Of a DNA stretch of 64,000 nucleotides, positions 58,420 to 64,000 are shown piece by piece. Under the pieces are notes generated by a model. The model ran no database searches and was not told the origin of the DNA. It saw only the letters and a list, made by a program, of their open reading frames with translations. The DNA is taken from positions 1 to 64,000 of the forward strand of contig CABQLY010000006.1 in the NCBI GenBank assembly GCA_902465155.1, written 5' to 3'. The stretch comes from an uncultured Oscillospiraceae bacterium. Lineage in GTDB: Bacteria; Bacillota; Clostridia; Oscillospirales; Acutalibacteraceae. The position numbers and the translations under genes are program-made. Numbering within the stretch: the first letter of the stretch is position 1; every line of letters begins with the position of its first letter.

Positions 58420-59225
58420 TACCGTTCCCCCTTTTTCAGCTTTTTAACATAAGAATACATACCGCTGGTGTGGGCTAAGGTGTCGGTCGTGGCAATGTTA
58501 AAATTCTCCGGCCCGTCCAGCTTTTTCTCCCACAGTCGCAGCAGCAGCGAGCAAACAATGGTCATAATTAAATAAATGGTAAGGGTAATAACAGCCGAGG
58601 GGAAGTAAACGTAGGTGGCACCGGTAATGGCCTTGTGGGCGGCAAACAGCTCGGTGTAGCCAATTACAAACATTACCGAGGTATCTTTGATATTAATAAT
58701 TAGGTTGTTGCCAATTTGGGGAATAATGTTGCGAATGGTTTGCGGCAAAATAACGTAAAGCATGGTTTTAAAATGGTTCATGCCAATAGATTTTGCTCCT
58801 TCGGTTTGCCCAATATCAATTGACATAATGCCGCCGCGCACCGTTTCGGCCATGTAGGCGCCGGTGTTAATAGAAACTACTAAGTAAGCGGCAAAGGTGG
58901 CCTCAAAATTAATGGCGTTGTTAGAAAAATAGGGCAGCGCGTAGAAAATTAAAATGGCCTGAATAATCATAGGGGTACCGCGAAACACCTCTACATAAAT
59001 GCGCACAATTGCTTTAACCAGCCCTAAAAGCACCCGTTTTATAAGGGAATCCTGCTTAGTGCAGGGAATGGTTTGAATAATGCCGCAGGCCAGGCCAATA
59101 ATGCAGCCAATGGCGGTGGCAACCAGGGCCAGCTCAATGGTTCTTAAGGCACCGGTTAAATACTGGCCGGAGCTTTTTCCCCAACAGCTAAGAATATCGC
59201 CCCACAGCTCGGCAAGCTTGTTCAT
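58419..59225 (-). CDS. lysine-type amino acid ABC transporter, permease
   Basis: 268 residues. HisM-type permease with about five helices; EVFRGTPMIIQAIL and the EAA loop EGAKSIGMNHFKTMLYVILPQ. Middle gene of the operon. Confidence 0.9.
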   Translation of the reverse strand: MNKLAELWGDILSCWGKSSGQYLTGALRTIELALVATAIGCIIGLACGIIQTIPCTKQDSLIKRVLLGLVKAIVRIYVEVFRGTPMIIQAILIFYALPYFSNNAINFEATFAAYLVVSINTGAYMAETVRGGIMSIDIGQTEGAKSIGMNHFKTMLYVILPQTIRNIIPQIGNNLIINIKDTSVMFVIGYTELFAAHKAITGATYVYFPSAVITLTIYLIMTIVCSLLLRLWEKKLDGPENFNIATTDTLAHTSGMYSYVKKLKKGER

Positions 59226-59327
59226 AATTTTTTACCTCGTTTGCAAGTTTTGGCCGGCGGGCAGCAAACGCCGCGCGGGCGCCCGGCTGCTTACCGGCCT
59301 TAGTTGGCAGGGTGCCCTGCCGTTATT

Positions 59328-60173
59328 TTACTTAGAAAGCGGCTGAATTTTGGTAGCCTCGGCCATAATGTTGTTAAAATCGTCGGCCGTCATGGTCTTT
59401 AATACCTCGTCAAGCTTGTTTTTCAGCTCGGTGTTGCCCTTTTTAACCGAAATACCAATGTTAATGTCGCCCTCGTCTACTTTAAAGGAGTCCTTTTCCA
59501 AATTTAAAATTTGTAGGTCGGGGTAGGCAATTAAGGCGCCCTGCGCGGTGGGCATATCGGTGCAAATAAAGTCTACCGCGCCGGTTTCTAACGCCATAAG
59601 CATGGCCGGAGCGGTTTCGGCCGCCGTTTGTTTTACCGCGCCGTTAATTTGCGGCAGGCAGGTGTTGTACCAAATGGTGCCAATTTGGGAGGTGCATTTA
59701 CCGCCCGAAAGGTCGGAAAGCTTGGTGGCGCTGGCAAATTTGCTGCTTTTTTTGGCCATGCAAACAATGCTGGCGTAAATGTACGGGCCGGCAAAATCAA
59801 CCTGCTGCATCCGCTCCTCGGTCATAGATTGGCCGGCAATAACAGCGTCTACCGTGCCGGTTTGCACCGCCGGAACCAAGGATTCCCAATCCAGGCGAAC
59901 AACCTCTAACTTCCAGCCGTTGGCCTCGCAAATCTTTTTGGCCATCATAATGTCGTACCCGTTGGCGTAGTCGTTCGAATCCTTAATGGGAACCGCGCCG
60001 TTCGAATCGTCCGATTGCGTCCAGTTATACGGGGCATAAGCACATTCCATGGCAACGGTCAGTACGCCGTCCTCCACGCCGGTTTTTTGGGCGCTTTCCC
60101 CGCCGCAGCCGGCAAAGCAGCCAACGCAAAGGGCAACCGCCAAAAGCAACGAAACCAATTTTGTCATCTTCAT
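59328..60173 (-). CDS. lysine-type amino acid ABC transporter, binding lipoprotein
   Basis: 281 residues from ATG 60173, chosen because GAGAGG lies eight bases upstream. Lipobox FAGC. SBP_bac_3 fold: LTVAMECAYAPYNW, YDIMMAKKICEANGWKLEVV, AVIAGQSMTEERMQQVDFAGPY. Such proteins bind polar amino acids; the riboswitch identifies lysine as the likely ligand. Confidence 0.9.
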   Translation of the reverse strand: MKMTKLVSLLLAVALCVGCFAGCGGESAQKTGVEDGVLTVAMECAYAPYNWTQSDDSNGAVPIKDSNDYANGYDIMMAKKICEANGWKLEVVRLDWESLVPAVQTGTVDAVIAGQSMTEERMQQVDFAGPYIYASIVCMAKKSSKFASATKLSDLSGGKCTSQIGTIWYNTCLPQINGAVKQTAAETAPAMLMALETGAVDFICTDMPTAQGALIAYPDLQILNLEKDSFKVDEGDINIGISVKKGNTELKNKLDEVLKTMTADDFNNIMAEATKIQPLSK

Positions 60174-60228
60174 TTTTAAAACCTCTCTTTTCATTTAGCC
60201 GGCGGGCGGCACCCGCCGGCCTTAAAGA

Positions 60229-60277
60229 ATAAATAAAAATAAGCCTGTGACCCGACAAAGCGGAACCACAGGCTTAA
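60229..60277 (-). terminator. terminator of the lysine riboswitch
   Basis: TAAGCCTGTGGTTCCGC and a complementary right arm GGGTCACAGGCTTA followed by TTTTTATTT on the minus strand, between the aptamer and the binding-protein gene. Confidence 0.85.
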
Positions 60278-60305
60278 AAACTGCTTAATTTAAGGCAAAT
60301 GCCAA

Positions 60306-60466
60306 TGATAGCGCTCCATAATAATATGACAGTTTAACACCTGTTTGGCGCTAACCCAGCAGCCTTACGGCGGCAACCGTAAAACAACTTCGGCAGAATT
60401 GCCTTTTGCCCGCGGCTGCTTGCCGGCATTGCCAACGGGGGACTCATCGTTTCTGCTCCTCTATCA
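60306..60466 (-). ncRNA. lysine riboswitch (L-box)
   Basis: On the minus strand P1 TGATAG / CTATCA closes the element. Inside are the conserved pieces AGAGGAGC, GATGAGT, AAAGGCAATTCTGCCGAAG, GCTGGGTT, AACTGTCA and TGGAGCGCTA in the order of the lysine aptamer. Lysine binding should favour the terminator at 60229-60277 and turn the transporter off. Confidence 0.93.
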
Positions 60467-60488
60467 AGTACAGATTAAATTTTTACTT

Positions 60489-60517
60489 ATTATAACGCAC
60501 AAATTTTGCCTTGTCAA
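60489..60517 (-). promoter_or_regulatory. promoter of the lysine transporter unit
   Basis: TTGACA, 17 bp, TATAAT on the minus strand, just upstream of the riboswitch. Confidence 0.88.
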
Positions 60518-60675
60518 CCCTTTTGGCCCGTATTTTCGCTAAAATTTGCAAATTTTAGGCCGGTTTGCGGCAAAATTACGCCAAACTTGTTTATTTTGCC
60601 TTCATATTTTTAACATAAGCCGGGCTTAAAATAGGGGTAACAAGCAAAAACAAATTAAAAAAGGGGGAGCGCGCT

Positions 60676-61446
60676 ATGCCGCAAACGGTATTTGAGCGGG
60701 TAGAAAAAAAGTATTTGCTAACGCCCCGGCAGGCTGCGCTGCTGCAAGGCCTTTTGCAAGGGCACCTGGTGCCGGATGCATACGGCCCCAGCACCGTTTG
60801 CAGCCTTTACGCCGACACGGCCGATTATTTATTAATTCGCCGCTCGGTAGAAAAACCGGCGTATAAAGAAAAGATGCGGCTGCGCACCTACGGGGTGCCA
60901 ACCGGGCAGTCTACCGCTTTTTTAGAGCTGAAAAAGAAGTTAAACGGCACGGTTTACAAGCGCCGCCTAACCTTAAATTACCAAACGGGCCTTAAAATTT
61001 TAAACGGGCAGCGGCAGCTGCTGCCGGGTACGCAAATTGGGCGGGAGGTTGGCTGGTTTTTGCAAAGCTACAGCGGCCTGCGGCCCGCCGCCGCGGTTTT
61101 TTGCGAGCGGCAGGCGTTTTGCGACCGCGACGACCCCACCCTGCGCTACACCTTTGACCGAAACATTACAGCGCGCCTAAACCGGCTGGACCTTTCGGCC
61201 GGCACCGGGGGCGAGGCACTGTTAAACCCCGGCGAGGTGCTGCTGGAGCTAAAAACCGGCCAAAACCTGCCGCTTTGGCTGTGCCGGCTGCTTAGCGAGC
61301 TTAAAATTTATTCTACCGGTTTTTCTAAATACGGCACGCTGTACCAAGGCTTTGTTTTGGGCCGGCAAAATTCCTCCGCCGGGCCGGAATTTTTGCCTGT
61401 AACGGCGCCGCGCTGTTGCGGCCAAGCGGCCGAGCAAACCTTTTAA
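60676..61446 (+). CDS. VTC-domain (polyphosphate polymerase-like) protein, copy 2
   Basis: 256 residues. Same fold plan as the 13008 protein: VFERVEKKYLL, CSLYADTADYLLIR, KEKMRLRTYG, AFLELKKKLNGTVYKRRL, RYTFDRNI, VLLELKTG and STGFSKYGTLYQG. AAAGGGGGAG before the ATG. It precedes DUF4956 copy 2 and a Cthe_2159-like protein, a grouping often seen in Clostridia. Confidence 0.85.
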   Translation: MPQTVFERVEKKYLLTPRQAALLQGLLQGHLVPDAYGPSTVCSLYADTADYLLIRRSVEKPAYKEKMRLRTYGVPTGQSTAFLELKKKLNGTVYKRRLTLNYQTGLKILNGQRQLLPGTQIGREVGWFLQSYSGLRPAAAVFCERQAFCDRDDPTLRYTFDRNITARLNRLDLSAGTGGEALLNPGEVLLELKTGQNLPLWLCRLLSELKIYSTGFSKYGTLYQGFVLGRQNSSAGPEFLPVTAPRCCGQAAEQTF

Positions 61447-61774
61447 ATAGGTAATAAACCCCTTTTTGGGGGCGGCCTGCAGGGCCCCGTCCTTAACTAT
61501 TTTGGGGCGGCCTGTAGGGCCCCGCCCTTAACCGGCGGGAGCCGAACGGGGGTTGACGGGGCATTGCCAGGGCACTGACGGGGCATTGACGGGGCGTTGT
61601 CCGTTTTTGTTAGCGGCGGCCGGCTGTGCGGCGGCCAGCCGTTTTGCCAAAACCACGCGGCCGTTTGGTTGCGCGCCCGGCTTTTAACCGTTGGCTTTTT
61701 TGCTTTGTTGTTTGTTTTGCTTTTTTTCTTTTGTTTTTTGCGCTTTTAAAATATTTTGAACGGAGAGTTTTACC
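61447..61774. repeat. 328-bp gap with two short tandem repeats
   Basis: GGGGCGGCCTG-AGGGCCCCG occurs twice, 61469 and 61504, 35 bp apart. Then TTGACGGGGCATTG-like units repeat four times at 61552-61600. No terminator and no gene are visible, although the gap separates a VTC from its DUF4956 partner, which are only 12 bases apart in copy 1. Confidence 0.65.
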
Positions 61775-62452
61775 ATGTTAGAACGACTTTTTACCTCTAT
61801 TACCAAAAGCACCGTAACCCCCGCCGGTTTTTTTATTTGCACCGGCTGCTCGCTGCTGTTGGGCTTTTTGCTGGCGGCGGCCTACCAGTTTAAAAACAGC
61901 ACCAGCAAAAGCTTTGTGCTAACCTTAGCGCTGTTACCAACCATTGTGCAGGTTATTATGATGTTGGTAAACGGCAATTTGGGAACCGGGGTGGCGGTTA
62001 TGGGCGCTTTTTCGCTCATTCGCTTTCGCTCGGCGCCCGGCACCGCGCGGGAAATTTTAGCTATTTTTTCGGCCATGGCGGTAGGGCTGGCTACCGGGGT
62101 TGGCTACATTGGTATTGCGGCCGTTTTTACGGTTACTATAATAGCGGCAACCTTTTTGTACACCGTTACCGGCTTTGGCGCCGGTGCCAATTGCAGGCGG
62201 GAGCTTAAAATTACCATTCCCGAAAGCTTAGATTACACCGAGGTTTTTGGTGATCTGTTTGAAAAGTACACAAAATCGCACCGCCTGAACAAGGTTAAAA
62301 CCAGCAACCTGGGCAGCCTGTTTCAGCTGTATTATTCGGTAGAGCTGCGCTCGGAGCAGCAGGAAAAAGCGTTTTTAGACGAGCTGCGCTGCCGTAACGG
62401 AAATTTAGATATTATTAGCAGCCGTTTTGCAACGGTGCGGGAGGAGCTGTAA
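61775..62452 (+). CDS. DUF4956 membrane protein, copy 2
   Basis: 225 residues, four helices, with GAFSLIRFRSAPGTAREILAIF, the counterpart of the 13716 protein's GALSIVRFRTAIKDSRDT. C-terminal soluble domain of about 90 residues. GGAG upstream; the next ATG follows 6 bases after the stop. Confidence 0.85.
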   Translation: MLERLFTSITKSTVTPAGFFICTGCSLLLGFLLAAAYQFKNSTSKSFVLTLALLPTIVQVIMMLVNGNLGTGVAVMGAFSLIRFRSAPGTAREILAIFSAMAVGLATGVGYIGIAAVFTVTIIAATFLYTVTGFGAGANCRRELKITIPESLDYTEVFGDLFEKYTKSHRLNKVKTSNLGSLFQLYYSVELRSEQQEKAFLDELRCRNGNLDIISSRFATVREEL

Positions 62453-62458
62453 AACACC

Positions 62459-64000
62459 ATGAAAAAATTATTTTCCGTTTGTGCGGCGCTTTGCCTGCTC
62501 TTGGTGGTTGCGGGGTGCGGCAAAAACAGCAGCACCGGCACTGCTGCGGTTGCGGCCGTGGCGGCTCATTCTTCCATTTCGGTAGAAAAAATGAACTTGG
62601 AATTGACCGACCGGGACAGTGACGATTCTTACAACGCGGCCTCGGCCGTTACTTTAAGCGAAACAAGCGAGGTTTTAAACATTACGGCGGCCGGCACCTA
62701 CCTTGTAAGCGGCACGCACCGCCAAATTGTAGTAGAAGCGCCCGAAAACGCCAAGGTGCAGCTGGTGCTGCAAAATGTAACGCTGACCGCGCAGAATGAG
62801 CCGGCTATTTATGTAAAATCGGCCGACAAGGTTTTTGTAACGCTGGCCGAACAAAGTGTGAATACCGTTTCAGACGGCAGCAGCCGCCAAAACGGTCAGG
62901 AAAGCACCGATGCAGCTATTTTCAGCAAGGCCGATTTAACCTTAAACGGTACCGGCACCTTAAAGGTTACCGGCAATTACAAGCACGGCATTGTAAGTAA
63001 GGATGACCTTGTAATTGCCAACGCCAAGCTGGCTGTTACCGCCGCGCGCCACGGGGTAGAGGGCAAGGATTGCCTAAAGCTGAGCGAGGCCGACCTAACG
63101 GTGACGGCCGGGGGCGACGCCCTGCGCAGCACGAACGAGGAGGACGAAAACCGCGGGTTTATTGTTGTTTACAGCGGCAATTACAGCCTAACCGCCGAGC
63201 AGGACGCCGTGCAGGCCCAAACCGCATTGCTAATAAAAAACGGCACCTTTACCCTGCAAAGCGGCGGGGGCAGCGCCAACGCCAGCACCAACCAAAACGG
63301 CGAAAAAAACGAAAAATGGGGCAGCTGGGGCCGGCCGGAGCAGGAAAACAGCACCGCCGACGAAAACACGACCAGCGCCAAGGGCCTAAAGGCGGGCACG
63401 CTTTTAAAAATTGAAAACGGCAGCTTTACGGTAAATTCCTCCGACGACAGTATTCACGCCAACGGCGATGTTGAAATTAACGGCGGCAGCCTGCAGCTTA
63501 CCTCGGGCGACGACGGCGTACACGCCGTCAGTAACCTGTTTGTAAATGGCGGTACGCTTACGGTTCAAAAATCCTACGAGGGGTTAGAGGCCAGCGTGTT
63601 AAACCTAAACGGCGGCACTTTAAGCATTACCGCCTCCGACGACGGCCTGAACGCCGCCGGCGGAAACGACGGCTCGGCCTTAAACGGGCGGCCGGGGCAA
63701 AACGAATTTGCCGCCGACGAAAGCGTTGCGCTGAACATTACCGGCGGGTACCTTTTTGTAAACGCCTTGGGCGATGGGCTGGATTCTAACGGCAATTTAA
63801 CCGTTACCGGCGGCACGGTTTTGGTTAGCGGGCCGGAGGATAACGGCAACGGCGCGCTGGATTATAACGGCGAGGCGGTAATTACCGGCGGCACTGTAAT
63901 TGCAACCGGCAGCAGCGGCATGGCGCAGGGCTTTGGCAAAAATTCTACGCAGGCAGCGTTTATGTACACCCTAACGCAAACGGTACAGGGTGGCACCGAG
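62459..64000 (+). CDS. Cthe_2159-like beta-helix lipoprotein (partial, runs off the window)
   Basis: 514 codons seen, no stop before the window end. Lipobox VAGC (about Cys19). The rest is a right-handed beta-helix of the carbohydrate-binding DUF4353/Cthe_2159 family: SGTHRQIVVEAPENAKVQLVLQNVTL with breaks, repeated GG(S/T)L and DD(G/S)(I/V/L)(H/N)A units (SSDDSIHANGD, SGDDGVHA, ASDDGLNAAGG, GDGLDSNG). The Asp pairs are probable calcium sites. The family founder binds acidic plant polysaccharide. Tightly follows DUF4956 copy 2. Confidence 0.88.
   Translation, partial: MKKLFSVCAALCLLLVVAGCGKNSSTGTAAVAAVAAHSSISVEKMNLELTDRDSDDSYNAASAVTLSETSEVLNITAAGTYLVSGTHRQIVVEAPENAKVQLVLQNVTLTAQNEPAIYVKSADKVFVTLAEQSVNTVSDGSSRQNGQESTDAAIFSKADLTLNGTGTLKVTGNYKHGIVSKDDLVIANAKLAVTAARHGVEGKDCLKLSEADLTVTAGGDALRSTNEEDENRGFIVVYSGNYSLTAEQDAVQAQTALLIKNGTFTLQSGGGSANASTNQNGEKNEKWGSWGRPEQENSTADENTTSAKGLKAGTLLKIENGSFTVNSSDDSIHANGDVEINGGSLQLTSGDDGVHAVSNLFVNGGTLTVQKSYEGLEASVLNLNGGTLSITASDDGLNAAGGNDGSALNGRPGQNEFAADESVALNITGGYLFVNALGDGLDSNGNLTVTGGTVLVSGPEDNGNGALDYNGEAVITGGTVIATGSSGMAQGFGKNSTQAAFMYTLTQTVQGGTE

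Overview
The window looks like the chromosome of an anaerobic, gut-type Clostridia member (Oscillospiraceae/Ruminococcaceae-like). Indicators are a V-type ATPase with Na+-type proteolipid ligands, DUF4364, DUF6472 and CarD genes, T-box, lysine and c-di-GMP riboswitches, and alpha- and beta-galactosidases. No rRNA or species-diagnostic marker is present, so this placement is an inference.

Left end (1-5261): an AT-rich block, visibly different in composition from the GC-richer rest. It reads as the end of a mobile element integrated in a tRNA-Leu(CAG) gene. The right junction is a tRNA 3' half beginning exactly at the anticodon (5209-5261), with no 5' half. The block carries an 818-residue fusion of a C5-methyltransferase fold that has lost its catalytic motifs to an OLD-like ATPase-TOPRIM nuclease (the strongest candidate for an undescribed system), a Mor-like regulator with two membrane/secreted proteins, and a GIY-YIG protein cut off at the junction.

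5262-12800: a giant wall-anchored surface protein with beta-helix repeats, YDG-type repeats, a 423-bp DNA duplication and a PKTG sorting signal, followed by a small membrane protein. 12812-24534: one promoter, a c-di-GMP-I riboswitch with terminator, and a nine-gene exopolysaccharide-type operon (VTC, DUF4956, deacetylase lipoprotein, CotH, glycosidase-like barrel, HEAT, GT2, DivIVA-like coiled coil, EAL phosphodiesterase). The operon is read out by c-di-GMP and ends in an enzyme that should destroy c-di-GMP.

24550-28713: an Xre repressor divergent from a TM2/zinc-ribbon gene with paired operators, then a tryptophan T-box controlling a TrpXYZ-type ABC transporter. 28854-39585: a membrane-anchored cohesin-domain protein and the V-ATPase operon (G/H, I, K, E, C, F, A, B, D). 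39866-42189: CapE- and CapG-like nucleotide-sugar genes. 42621-44693: an ammonium transporter fused to a PII domain, with two related hairpins at the start of its leader.

45242-56764: a SIS isomerase and ROK kinase pair, DUF4364, a flavoprotein, purA, GH36 alpha-galactosidase, YhaM-type nuclease, GH2 beta-galactosidase and a DUF6472 mini-protein. 56986-60517: a CarD-like regulator and a lysine-riboswitch-controlled polar amino acid ABC transporter. 60676-64000: a second VTC-DUF4956 pair followed by a Cthe_2159-like beta-helix lipoprotein that runs off the window.
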